A stretch of DNA of 64,000 nt, from NCBI RefSeq assembly GCF_045062605.1, contig NZ_JBJGDW010000010.1:1-64000 (forward strand). Reading direction: 5' to 3'. The number at the start of each line of letters is the position of its first letter. The first letter of the stretch is position 1. The translations under genes and the position numbers were made by a program. Positions 29,296-40,188 of this stretch are shown here, one piece after another. The DNA is from Deinococcus sp045062605. Lineage in GTDB: Bacteria; Deinococcota; Deinococci; Deinococcales; Deinococcaceae. The notes beneath the pieces were generated by a model. It searched no databases, was not told the DNA's origin, and was given only the letters and a program-made list of their open reading frames with translations.

Positions 29296-29954
29296 CAATA
29301 ACCCTCGCTCTGTTCGCCTGCCACCAGGGCCACGCCGCCCGACGTGCCCAGGCGGTCTGCCCCGGCCTCAATCATGGCGTGGGCGTCTTCAGCACTGCGA
29401 ACCCCGCCCGCCGCCTTGATCTTCGCGCGGCCCGCGATCACGTCGCGCATCAGCTTCACGTCCTCCAGCGTCGCGCCCCCGGTGCCGAAGCCGGTGCTGG
29501 TCTTGACGAAATCCGCGCCGCCCAGGACAGCAGCCTCCGTCGCGCCGCGCTTCTGCTCGTCGTTCAGGTAACAGGTCTCGATAATCACCTTCAAAACGTG
29601 GTCAGGGATGGCCTGTCGCACCGCCTTGACGTCGGCCTGTACGGTATCCCAGTCCCCGGCCAGCGCCGCGCCGATGTGGATGACCATGTCCACCTCGTCC
29701 GCGCCATCTTCGACGCTTAGGCGGGCCTCCACGGCTTTCTGGCCGGAAGTGACGGCCCCCAGCGGAAAACCGCAGACGGTGGCGATTTTTACGGCGGTGC
29801 CTTCCAGCTCGGCGCGGGCCTGGGCCACGTACACGGGATTGACGCACACGGCATAGAAGGCGTTGTCGCGGGCCTCATGGCACAACTTGGTGATTTCGGC
29901 GGGCGTCGCGGTGGCTTTCAGCAGGGTGTGGTCAATGTAGGGAGCGAGCTTCAC
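29295..29954 (-). CDS. deoC: Deoxyribose-phosphate aldolase
   Basis: A 219-residue TIM-barrel class I aldolase that cleaves 2-deoxyribose 5-phosphate to glyceraldehyde 3-phosphate and acetaldehyde in deoxynucleoside breakdown. Family blocks are YIDHTLLKATATP, VCVNPVYV, TVCGFPLGA, LKVIIETCYL (Schiff-base Lys in VKVI/LKVI-type), DFVKTSTGFG and IKAAGGVRS. The start is GTG 29954, six bases after a TATGCT box. It is the first gene of the elongasome operon. Confidence 0.94.
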   Translation of the reverse strand: MKLAPYIDHTLLKATATPAEITKLCHEARDNAFYAVCVNPVYVAQARAELEGTAVKIATVCGFPLGAVTSGQKAVEARLSVEDGADEVDMVIHIGAALAGDWDTVQADVKAVRQAIPDHVLKVIIETCYLNDEQKRGATEAAVLGGADFVKTSTGFGTGGATLEDVKLMRDVIAGRAKIKAAGGVRSAEDAHAMIEAGADRLGTSGGVALVAGEQSEGY

Positions 29955-29960
29955 GCCCCC

Positions 29961-29966
29961 AGCATA
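29961..29966 (-). promoter_or_regulatory. -10 box of the deoC-maf-mreCD-mrdA operon
   Basis: TATGCT on the minus strand lies six bases before the GTG of deoC, so the operon transcript is probably leaderless. Confidence 0.5.
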
Positions 29967-30117
29967 CGAGTGATGGGGCTGAGAAGTGCGGCAAACGGTG
30001 GCAATCTGGCGGGGCGCTGCGCCTGCGGGGAAGCGCAGAGAATCAGCCGTCCCCTGCAAAACACGCTGAGGGAACCCGGCGTCCAGCCACCGGGCACAGT
30101 CGGAACCGCCCCCGCGT

Positions 30118-30123
30118 TACCCT
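30118..30123 (+). promoter_or_regulatory. -10 box of the peroxiredoxin-rpiA unit
   Basis: TACCCT lies six bases before the ATG at 30130. Confidence 0.5.
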
Positions 30124-30129
30124 GGACGC

Positions 30130-30628
<499 letters not shown>

Positions 30629-30636
<8 letters not shown>

Positions 30637-31327
30637 CCCCCGCACGGTGGACCTGGAGCCGCTGAAGAAGGAAGCGGCCCTGCGCGCCGTCGCCCTGATC
30701 GAGAGCGGGATGCGCGTGGGCCTGGGCACGGGCAGCACGGCGAAATATGCCATCGAGGAAATCGGGCGCAGGGTGCAAAACGGGGAATTGACGGGCATCG
30801 TGGGGGTGGCCACCAGTGAGGCGAGTGACCTTCTGGCGCGCGAGGTGGGCATCACCGTGGAACCCCTGGACCCGCGCCCGCTGGATATCGCCATCGACGG
30901 CGCGGATGAAATCGCCCCCAACCTCGATCTGATCAAGGGACTGGGCGGCGCACTGCTGCGCGAGAAGCTGACCGAGGTGCAGGCGCGGCGGCTGATCATC
31001 ATCGCGGACCACAGCAAGATCGTGACACAGATTGGCGAGAAATCTCCGCTGCCCATCGAAATTGCCCGTTTCGGCTTCCTGAGTACCGTCGAGCGGCTGC
31101 GGCAGATCGTCCCCGGCGGAAGGCTGAGGCAACCCGGCGCGCAGCCCTACGTGACCGACAACGGCAATTACATCTACGACGCGCAACTGGCGGTGGGTGG
31201 TGATATCGCTGCGCTGGAACGGCAGCTCAAGGGCACGCTGGGTGTGGTGGAGACCGGGCTGTTTCTGGGCATGGCCAAGCGGGCGTTCGTGGCCTCGCCG
31301 GACGGAGTCAGGGAACTGAGCCGCTAA
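30629..31327 (+). CDS. rpiA: Ribose-5-phosphate isomerase A
   Basis: A 232-residue cytoplasmic enzyme interconverting ribose 5-phosphate and ribulose 5-phosphate. Diagnostic blocks are GLGTGSTAKYAIEEIG, IDGADEIAPNLDLIKGLGGALLREK, IADHSKIV and TDNGNYIYD. The DGADE and KGxGGAL loops carry the catalytic Asp, Glu and Lys. ATG 30629 gives the normal length and overlaps the end of the peroxiredoxin gene. Confidence 0.95.
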
Positions 31328-31330
31328 GCT
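31325..31330 (+). promoter_or_regulatory. -10 box inside the rpiA stop codon
   Basis: TAAGCT begins with the rpiA TAA stop and lies six bases before the ATG at 31337. Confidence 0.45.
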
Positions 31331-31336
31331 GAACCC

Positions 31337-32370
31337 ATGCGACGGCTGATCGGACAGGGTTTGGGGGGGCGGCGCTTCGGCAGTCGGCGGCGGGACTGGG
31401 TGCTGGGCGCGCTGCTGCTGCTGGCGCTGGCGCTGGCCTACGCCATCAACGCGGGTTCGGCGCTGGGCGTGCTGTACCCACGTGCCGTCTCCGCTGTGCG
31501 CGCCCTGCCGGAGCTGCCGCCCATCCGCGCCGGACAGACCGTGCTGATGGTCAGCCCGCACCCGGACGACGAAAGTTTGTGCTGCGGCGGCATGATCGCC
31601 GGGGCGGTGCGGGCCGGGGCGCAGGTGTACATCGTGTGGGTCACCAGCGGCGACGGCTTCGAGCTGGACGGCGCGTTGCTGGACCGCACCTTCCGCCCGC
31701 GTCTGGTGGCCACCGAGAAACTGGGCCGCCGCCGCATGGACGAGGCCGCCGCCGCCGCCGCCGCACTGGGCGTGCCCGCCAGCCACATCACCTTTCTGGG
31801 CTACCCGGACGGGGCGCTGCTGAAGATGTGGAACAGTCCCGATCCGGTGCGTTCGCCGCACACGGGGGCGCTGCGCGTTCCCTACCAGCGCGCCCTGTCA
31901 CCCGGCGCGGTTTACAAGGCAGCCAACCTGCGCCGCGATCTGGGCAGCGTGCTGGACAGGGTCAAACCCGATGTGGTGCTGCTGCCGTCCACCAGCGACT
32001 TTCACAGGGACCACATCGCCACCAGCCTGTTCACGCAGCAACTGCTGAAACAGCGCGGCTGGACCTCCCGCGCCCGCTACTGGATCGTCCACGGCGGGCT
32101 GGAATGGCCGGTGCCCAAGGGACTGCACGAGGGATTTCCGTTGTTGATCTCGCCGCGCGGCTTTCACCTGCCCTGGCAACGCGCCGATCTGAGCCAGCAG
32201 GACGAGGACCAGAAGCTGGCGGCCCTGAAAGCCCACCGCACCCAGATGATGGTCATGCGCCGCTTCATGGAAGCCTTCGTACGTCAGAACGAGCTGATTA
32301 CGTCGAAGGAAACAGGCAATCCCGCCGACGGCACGAAGAGCGAGGAAGAGGACGGGGGTTACGGGGGCTT

Positions 32371-32374
<4 letters not shown>
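31337..32374 (+). CDS. PIG-L family deacetylase with N-terminal membrane anchor
   Basis: A 345-residue protein. A basic N-terminus and one membrane helix (about 21-40) precede a LmbE/PIG-L domain. The zinc motif is HPDDE at 75-79 (LMVSPHPDDESLCCGG), and FHRDHIAT near 221 supplies the second His block. The family removes N-acetyl groups from sugars such as GlcNAc, including bacillithiol and glycolipid precursors. The anchor points to a lipid- or polysaccharide-linked substrate, rather than soluble bacillithiol precursor. It is convergent with the next gene, sharing the bases TTAA as both stop codons. Confidence 0.86.
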
Positions 32375-34431
<2,057 letters not shown>

Positions 34432-34438
34432 GGGTTGC

Positions 34439-34444
34439 AGCCTA
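34439..34444 (-). promoter_or_regulatory. -10 box of a leaderless transcript
   Basis: TAGGCT on the minus strand lies seven bases before the DUF255 ATG at 34431. Confidence 0.5.
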
Positions 34445-34505
34445 ACGCGCCCCACTGAGTAGACTTCACACATTCAATTTTTCAAAAAGCCTCAGACTGA
34501 AGTGA

Positions 34506-35426
34506 ATGACACAGCAAGGCAGCGCCTCCACGATCGCCGGAACCCCAAACAGCGCCGTCCTCGAACGTCCCGTGCGGGTCCGGGCCGGCTTCTCCCTGAC
34601 TTTTGAAGTGCCTTATGCCACCCCGATGCTGTTCGTGGTCCAGCCCAGTGACCGTCTCCAGCTCACCGGCACCCGCCAGCGCATCATCGACGCACGGCCC
34701 CTGGGCGCTGCTTCGGGCATCCACACCTATACCGACGGCCACGGCAACACCGTCTGGCGCACGGTGGCGCAGCCCGGCACCTTCACCATCGGGCATGACC
34801 TGATCGCGGAAATCACTCGCAACCCCGATCCGATCCTGCCGCACCTGAAAAAGACGATGGTGGAAAACCTGCCCGACGAGACCATCCAGTACCTGCTGCC
34901 CAGCCGTTACGTGGACAGCGACATGATCAGCGCCGAAGCGTGGGACCGCTTTGGGCACATCACGGGCGGCTGGGCGCAGGTGCAGGCCATCAGCGACTTC
35001 CTGTTCGACGAGTGTTCTTATGGCTACGGCTCGACCAGCTCCACGTCGGCGCGGCAGGCGCTGGACAGCCGCACGGCGGTCTGCCGGGATTTTGCCCACA
35101 TGGGCGTGGCCTTTTGCCGGGCGCTGAACATCCCCGCCCGCTACGTCTGCGGCTACATGCCCGACATCGACATCGTGCCGGACCCCGTGCCGATGGACTT
35201 CCACGCGTGGTTCGAGGCGTATCTGGACGGCCAGTGGCGCACCTTCGACGCCCGCCACAACAAGCCGCGCGTGGGCCGCGTGCTGATCGCGCAGGGCCGC
35301 GACGCCAGCGACGTGGCCTTTTCCACCACCTTCGGCAGCGCCACCCTGACCCACATGAAGGTCTGGGCCGACGAAACGGATTTTGAGAACACGCTGGACA
35401 TCGAACCGAATCCCCGAATTTTCTAG
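34506..35426 (+). CDS. Transglutaminase-like protein
   Basis: A 306-residue cytoplasmic protein. An N-terminal beta domain (about 20-110) precedes a transglutaminase core with triad Cys193 (RTAVCRDFAH), His233 (MDFHAWFEAY) and Asp248 (RTFDARHN). Bacterial members are mostly cysteine peptidases or amidases rather than crosslinkers. There is no signal peptide. It is divergent from the DUF255 gene across a 74-base region and is followed by a terminator. Confidence 0.88.
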   Translation: MTQQGSASTIAGTPNSAVLERPVRVRAGFSLTFEVPYATPMLFVVQPSDRLQLTGTRQRIIDARPLGAASGIHTYTDGHGNTVWRTVAQPGTFTIGHDLIAEITRNPDPILPHLKKTMVENLPDETIQYLLPSRYVDSDMISAEAWDRFGHITGGWAQVQAISDFLFDECSYGYGSTSSTSARQALDSRTAVCRDFAHMGVAFCRALNIPARYVCGYMPDIDIVPDPVPMDFHAWFEAYLDGQWRTFDARHNKPRVGRVLIAQGRDASDVAFSTTFGSATLTHMKVWADETDFENTLDIEPNPRIF

Positions 35427-35443
35427 GTCAGGGATGAAACACA

Positions 35444-35478
35444 GGACGCAGCTTCCTTCACTGCGTCCTTCATTCTGG
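35444..35478 (+). terminator. Terminator of the transglutaminase-like gene
   Basis: GGACGCAG (35444-35451) pairs with CTGCGTCC (35461-35468), followed by the T-rich TTCATTCT. Confidence 0.7.
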
Positions 35479-35524
35479 GCGGGGTGGCTGGAAGGCCCAC
35501 TGCCCACCGCGTCAGGGATCAATG

Positions 35525-35550
35525 AAAAATCCCTCTCCGTGGGGAGAGGG
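35525..35550 (-). terminator. Terminator of the 99-residue gene
   Basis: On the minus strand CCCTCTCC pairs with GGAGAGGG and is followed by ATTTTT. Confidence 0.75.
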
Positions 35551-35576
35551 GAGGATAGGGATCAACGCTCCCAAAC

Positions 35577-35876
35577 TCAAATTCGCTGCGTCCACACGCG
35601 TCCCAGCGGCGTCCAGCCCACGTTCTGGAGGGCGGTACGCAGGTCATCCGGGCCGAGTTCAGGGCGCAGGGGCCGCGCTTCCAGAGTCACGTCGCCCAAC
35701 CGCGCCACAGGCCACATATGCAGTTCCCAGCCCGGCAGGACGGGCAGGGTCTGTTCTGCCACAGGCATGACCGCTTCCAGCAGCAGGACACTGGACGGGG
35801 TGGCCGGATGCGTGGGCTGGGGGGCGTGCATCTGAGACTGGCGGAAGGTGGGCGCGGAATGGGTATTGAGTGTCAT
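35577..35876 (-). CDS. Small uncharacterised protein
   Basis: A 99-residue protein that I do not recognise. It opens with a polar, His/Pro/Thr-rich stretch and continues with LLLEAVMPVAEQTLPVLPGW and RPLRPELGPDDLRTALQNVGW. There is no signal peptide. A strong AGGAG lies eight bases upstream of the ATG, and a hairpin terminator follows the stop, which together support a real gene. It sits next to repeat copy 2. Confidence 0.65.
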   Translation of the reverse strand: MTLNTHSAPTFRQSQMHAPQPTHPATPSSVLLLEAVMPVAEQTLPVLPGWELHMWPVARLGDVTLEARPLRPELGPDDLRTALQNVGWTPLGRVWTQRI

Positions 35877-35981
35877 GTGTGTTTCTCCTGCACAGAGTTT
35901 GCTCCTCAGGGCCATTTTTGGACATCGGTTCCGTGCCACACGGAGGGTACAGGTCATCGGTTTCCCCGATAAGGCACGCTA

Positions 35982-36117
35982 ATACGGATTCCGTCTGTTT
36001 CGTTAACAAGCCGGGAAAACTCCGGTTCGTTCACTCCACGCCCGGAACCCGTACTTCTCCTTCCCGCATCCGCTCGGATTTCATCGTTTTTGCAGACGAT
36101 TCAATCGGAGTCCGTAC
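35982..36117 (-). repeat. Dispersed ~136 bp repeat, copy 2 (subfamily B)
   Basis: It begins ATACGGATTCCGTCTG and ends AATCGGAGTCCGTA, so it is inverted relative to copy 1. It shares GTTTCGTTAACAA and AGACGATTCAATCG with the copy at 47807. It lies 47 bases upstream of the LysR gene. Confidence 0.8.
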
Positions 36118-36152
36118 AAGACCCGATAAGCAACGGGAACTGACCCGTGGTC

Positions 36153-36158
36153 TACAAT
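36153..36158 (+). promoter_or_regulatory. -10 box for the LysR gene
   Basis: TACAAT lies five bases before the ATG at 36164, with no Shine-Dalgarno sequence. Confidence 0.5.
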
Positions 36159-36163
36159 GAAAT

Positions 36164-37111
36164 ATGACCCCGCCCAAGTCCCCGTCCACCCACGCGCAGC
36201 CCACGCTGGCGCAGCTCCGGGCGCTGATTGCCGTGGTGGACGCGGGGGGCTTCGGCGAGGCGGCGGCGGAACTGAATGTCTCGCAGTCGTCGCTAAGCGA
36301 GGCAGTGGGCAAGCTGGAAGACCTGACGGACCGCCCGCTGCTGCGCCGCAGCGCCAGAGGCACGGTGCCTACCCCCGCCGGACTGCGCGCCGTGACCCAC
36401 GCCCGCGCCGCCGTGCAAGCCGCTGGGGATGTGCTGCTGGCCGCGCAGGACGACGGCGACCTGTCGGGCGTGTTGCGGGTCTCGTCCTTCCGCTCGGCGG
36501 CCACGCACCTGCTGCCGCCCGTGCTGGTGGCCTTCCGGCAGCAGCATCCGGCGGTGACGGTCAGGCTGCTGGACGGAGACCGGGCTGGGACCGGAGAACA
36601 TCTGGTCCGCAGTGGACAGGCCGACATGGCACTCATTGAGGGCGACTCGGCGGCAGACCTGCGCCTGACCCCGCTGCTGCTCGACGATTACCTGTTCATC
36701 GCCCCGGCGTCGCGCGGCACGCAGCCGGTGACGGTGCGGGAACTGGCGGATTCGCCGCTGCTGCTCTCGCCCAGGGGGGACGCGTGCTTTCAGCGCATCG
36801 AGACGTACCTGGGCCGTCTGGGCGTCGACACCTCCGGGGCCACCACCTTCGAGCAGGACAGCGTGACGCTGGGCATGGTGCGCCACGGCCTGGGCATCAC
36901 GCTGATGCCCCGGCTGGCGCTGCTGCCCGTGCCCGACGGTCTGGTGACCTTGCCCCTGCCCGAACCGCTGACCCGCCCGCTGGTGGTGGCCGCGCTGCCG
37001 TGGCGGGCCGGATTGCCGCTGATCCGGGCCTTCACGGCGGCGCTGGTGGAGTCGCTGGGAACGGTGGCCGCAGATCAGCTCACGAATCCCAGGGCGCATG
37101 TCTGGCATTGA
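36164..37111 (+). CDS. LysR-family transcriptional regulator
   Basis: A 315-residue regulator. The N-terminal winged helix-turn-helix (about 14-75) has LAQLRALIAVVDAGGFGEAAAELNVSQSSLSEAVGKLED. The effector-binding domain (about 100-300) has the usual two lobes and ends near FTAALVESLG. LysR proteins act as tetramers, usually activating a neighbouring gene in response to a small ligand. Here gamma-glutamyltransferase follows 44 bases downstream on the same strand, so it is the likely target or operon partner. The ligand is unknown. Confidence 0.92.
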   Translation: MTPPKSPSTHAQPTLAQLRALIAVVDAGGFGEAAAELNVSQSSLSEAVGKLEDLTDRPLLRRSARGTVPTPAGLRAVTHARAAVQAAGDVLLAAQDDGDLSGVLRVSSFRSAATHLLPPVLVAFRQQHPAVTVRLLDGDRAGTGEHLVRSGQADMALIEGDSAADLRLTPLLLDDYLFIAPASRGTQPVTVRELADSPLLLSPRGDACFQRIETYLGRLGVDTSGATTFEQDSVTLGMVRHGLGITLMPRLALLPVPDGLVTLPLPEPLTRPLVVAALPWRAGLPLIRAFTAALVESLGTVAADQLTNPRAHVWH

Positions 37112-37155
37112 TCAACCCGTTCCTCTGCCTCCTGCCCTGCTACCCTTGAAGCCAT

Positions 37156-38760
37156 ATGTCCTATCAAACTGAATCCCCAGTGGTGCGCCGCCCGGTCTAC
37201 GCCTCGCGTGGCATGGTGGCCACAGGTCAGCCACTGGCCGCGCAGGCGGGCCTGAGCATCTTGCAAGCGGGCGGCAATGCCGTGGACGCCGCCCTGGCCA
37301 CCGCCGCCGCGCTGACCGTTCTGGAACCCACCGCCAATGGCATCGGCGGCGATGTGTTCGCGCTGGTGTGGGCTGGGGGCACGCTGCACGGCCTGAACGC
37401 CAGCGGCGCAGCACCCGCCGCGCTGACGCTGGACGCTTTGCAGGAGCGGCACGGCGGCGAGATGCCTCGCCACGGCTGGACCCCGGTGACCGTGCCCGGC
37501 GGCGTGCGCGGCTGGGCCGATCTGCACAGGGCGCACGGCAAGCTGGACTTCGCGCAGGTGCTGGCCCCCGCCATCCGTTACGCGCGCGAGGGCTATCCGC
37601 TGTCGCCCATCGCAGCGGCGGCGTGGGCACGGGGCACTCAGATTTACCGGGCGCTGAAGCTGCCCATCATGGACGAGTGGTTCCGCACCTTCGCCCCGGA
37701 CGGCTTTACCCCTGCCCCCGGCGCACTGTGGCGCAGCGAGAATCAGGCCCGCACGCTGGAACAGATCGCCGACAGTTACGGCGAGTCCTTTTACACGGGT
37801 GATCTGGCCGCGCAGATCGACGCCCACGCGCGGGCCACGGGCGGTCTGCTGCGGGCCGAGGACCTGGCGGCGCACCAGAGCGAATGGGTCACGCCGATCT
37901 CCGCGCAGTACGGCGGCCACCGCGTCCACGAGATTCCGCCCAGCGGCCAGGGCATCGCCGCACTGATCGCGCTGAACATTCTGGAAGGCCAGCCTCTGCC
38001 GGACCGCCGCGACGACCCGGACGGGCTGCACCTCCAGATCGAGGCCATGAAACGCGGTTTCCACGACGCGCACCAGTTCGTGGCCGATATGCGCCACAGC
38101 AAAGTGGACGTGGAACACCTGCTCTCGGAGGCGAACACCCAGGCACACCGGGGCCTGCTCTCGCGCACCGCCCACGACCCGGCCACCTCCGCGCCCAGCA
38201 GCGGCGGCACGGTGTATCTGGCAACGGCGGACGACGAGGGCAACATGGTCAGCCTGATCCAGAGCAATTACATGGGCTTCGGCAGTGGCGTGGTAGTGCC
38301 GGGGACCGGAATCGGGCTGCACAACCGGGGCCATAACTTTAACCTGGAACCCGGTCACCCCAACGTGCTGGCCCCCGGCAAACGCCCCTACCACACCATC
38401 ATCCCCGGCTTCCTGACCCGCAATGACGGCACCCCCGTCGGCCCCTTCGGCGTGATGGGCGGGTTTATGCAGCCGCAGGGGCACCTGCAAGTGGTCCTAA
38501 ACACCCTGCGCTACGGCATGAACCCGCAGCAGGCGCTGGACGCCCCGCGCTGGCAGTGGCTGGCCGGGCTGGGCGTAGAGGTGGAAGCTGGCCTGGGTGC
38601 GGATCTAGCCCGTAAGCTGGCGGCGCGCGGCCACCGCGTCAGCGTGCAACTGGAGGGCAGTGCCTTCGGGCGCGGCCAGATCATCTGGCGCAATCCCGAA
38701 ACGGGCGTGCTGGAAGGCGGCACCGAAAGCCGCACGGACGGGCACATCGCGGCCTGGTGA
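37156..38760 (+). CDS. ggt: Gamma-glutamyltransferase family protein
   Basis: A 534-residue Ntn-hydrolase that matures by self-cleavage before the catalytic Thr, here Thr352 in SSGGTVYLATAD. Other family features are AAQAGLSILQAGGNAVDAALATAAAL, GIGGDVFALVW and the late RPYHTIIPGF and GVMGGFMQPQGHLQV blocks. There is no signal peptide, unlike many periplasmic GGTs, and the lid-loop is not obvious, so it may be a cephalosporin-acylase-like or YwrD-type cytoplasmic member. Deinococcus is not known to rely on glutathione. A repeat copy begins at the last base of its stop codon. Confidence 0.88.
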   Translation: MSYQTESPVVRRPVYASRGMVATGQPLAAQAGLSILQAGGNAVDAALATAAALTVLEPTANGIGGDVFALVWAGGTLHGLNASGAAPAALTLDALQERHGGEMPRHGWTPVTVPGGVRGWADLHRAHGKLDFAQVLAPAIRYAREGYPLSPIAAAAWARGTQIYRALKLPIMDEWFRTFAPDGFTPAPGALWRSENQARTLEQIADSYGESFYTGDLAAQIDAHARATGGLLRAEDLAAHQSEWVTPISAQYGGHRVHEIPPSGQGIAALIALNILEGQPLPDRRDDPDGLHLQIEAMKRGFHDAHQFVADMRHSKVDVEHLLSEANTQAHRGLLSRTAHDPATSAPSSGGTVYLATADDEGNMVSLIQSNYMGFGSGVVVPGTGIGLHNRGHNFNLEPGHPNVLAPGKRPYHTIIPGFLTRNDGTPVGPFGVMGGFMQPQGHLQVVLNTLRYGMNPQQALDAPRWQWLAGLGVEVEAGLGADLARKLAARGHRVSVQLEGSAFGRGQIIWRNPETGVLEGGTESRTDGHIAAW

Positions 38761-38896
38761 TACGGGTTCCGTTTGTAACGCGGTAGGAATCGGAACAGCG
38801 CCGATCCCTCCACTCCACGCCCGGAACCTGTTTTTCTCCTTCTCGCTCCGCTCGGATTTTCAGGTGTTTTCAACATCTTCTAATCGGAGTCCGTAT
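38760..38896 (-). repeat. Dispersed ~136 bp repeat, copy 3 (subfamily A)
   Basis: It begins ATACGGGTTCCGTTTG at the last base of the ggt stop codon and ends AATCGGAGTCCGTAT. It shares AATCGGAACAGCGCCGATCC and GTGTTTTCAACA with copy 1 in inverse orientation. Confidence 0.8.
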
Positions 38897-38961
38897 GACC
38901 GCAAAAAAGAGAGGGACCAGCAGCGGCGAACGCTCTGGCCCCTCTCCCCTTCCCTGTTCGG

Positions 38962-40026
38962 CTACTGCGCGGCCACCGGACGGACATTTTCCAGCATGAA
39001 CACCACGTCCTGATAATCGCCGTTCTCGGACGGCTCGAAGGCCAGCAGGTAGCTGTTCGGCACGGCCTTTCCGGCACGGTCCTTGAGGGGGTAGGCGCGC
39101 ACGGCGTGGCGGGTGGGGCCAGTGTTCAGGCGGTCCAGGGTAAAGGTGTCCTGCTTGGCGTAGCTGTTGGGGGCCAGATAGATGCCGAACGGGGTGCCAC
39201 CAGGATCGAAGGCGGTCTGGCCGGAGTGCAGTGGGTTGAGGGTCTGATTCTGCCCGCTGGAGACCATTGCTCCGCGTTCCTGGGTGCGAACCGCGCCGCC
39301 GTCCAGCACGAAGCTGCCGTAGGCCGAGGGACCGTCCGGGGAGTAACGGGCCACCGGGCGCAGGGTCACCGGACCCGTCGAGGCGCGTTCAAACATCGGG
39401 GCCGCCACCTCGTCACCGATGAGTGCAGCGTCGGTGCCCAGTATGAGGGCGCTGCTACCCACGTTCGTCCCGTAATTCAGGGCGTCCACGATCTGGGCCA
39501 GCGGCGGCTCGTTGCTGCCTTCCAGACCGGCAGCACGCAGCCCGGCAAGGTTCACTTCCCCGACGGGCGCGCTGTCTCCCACGGCACGTAAGGTTGAACG
39601 CAGCACACCTGTTGTGGCCCCTGGCAGCAGCTTCACGTCCAGCTTCAGGCTTGCCCCGGCAGCCAGCGTCTGCGGAAAGGGAGGCGGCGACACCAGCTCA
39701 AAGGTCCCCGCATCCCCAAGGAAAGTCAGTCCCATGAGCTTCACCGCCGCGCCGCTGCTGTTCTCGAAGGCGACCGTCTGCACGGCGCTGGCCCCGGCCC
39801 CGGTGCCGTCCCTGGTGCCGCTGAAGACCAGCAGGCCCGGATCGGCGCTCAGCAGGGCATCACCAGGGAGCATGGGCTGGGTGATCGGCTGCTCCACGGG
39901 CGGCTTGACCCCGCCGCCCTGGGGTTGCGCGCAACCGGTGGTCATCGCCAGCAGGGCGGCCAGGGTCCAGCGGCCTGGATGCCAGCGGACGTCACGCAGC
40001 CCGGAAAAATTCGTCGGTTTATTCAT
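38962..40026 (-). CDS. Lipoprotein with DUF1573-like beta domain
   Basis: A 354-residue lipoprotein with lipobox TTGC (Cys32). A Pro/Gly-rich linker leads to an Ig-like domain (about 60-165; LLVFSGTRDG, VQTVAFENSSGAAVKLMGLTF) like those of the choice-of-anchor or DUF1573 type. A second domain (about 180-354) has ALNYGTNVGSSALILGTDAA, DTFTLDRLNTG and ends with YLLAFEPSENGDYQDVVFML. The C-terminal part recalls proteins found with secreted PQQ or malectin dehydrogenases. No catalytic site is seen. Its promoter region holds an 18-base-period direct repeat. Confidence 0.75.
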   Translation of the reverse strand: MNKPTNFSGLRDVRWHPGRWTLAALLAMTTGCAQPQGGGVKPPVEQPITQPMLPGDALLSADPGLLVFSGTRDGTGAGASAVQTVAFENSSGAAVKLMGLTFLGDAGTFELVSPPPFPQTLAAGASLKLDVKLLPGATTGVLRSTLRAVGDSAPVGEVNLAGLRAAGLEGSNEPPLAQIVDALNYGTNVGSSALILGTDAALIGDEVAAPMFERASTGPVTLRPVARYSPDGPSAYGSFVLDGGAVRTQERGAMVSSGQNQTLNPLHSGQTAFDPGGTPFGIYLAPNSYAKQDTFTLDRLNTGPTRHAVRAYPLKDRAGKAVPNSYLLAFEPSENGDYQDVVFMLENVRPVAAQ

Positions 40027-40134
40027 GGTTCACTCCTGAGTCGATTGCGCCACCGTGAGCTGGCCCCCTTCTGGAGAGGTGGCCTCGCTGGCTTTCCTAA
40101 CGTTGGTCTGGCCTGACCCTGGTCTGGTCACTGG

Positions 40135-40166
40135 TATGTTCCGTGATATTGCTATGTTGCGTGACA
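40135..40166. repeat. Two direct repeats with 18-base period
   Basis: TATGTTCCGTGATA (40135-40148) and TATGTTGCGTGACA (40153-40166) differ at two positions. They lie 109-140 bases upstream of the minus-strand lipoprotein gene and just past the end of the next one. A regulator binding site is possible. Confidence 0.45.
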
Positions 40167-40188
40167 GCGCCGGAATCCCGAATGACCC

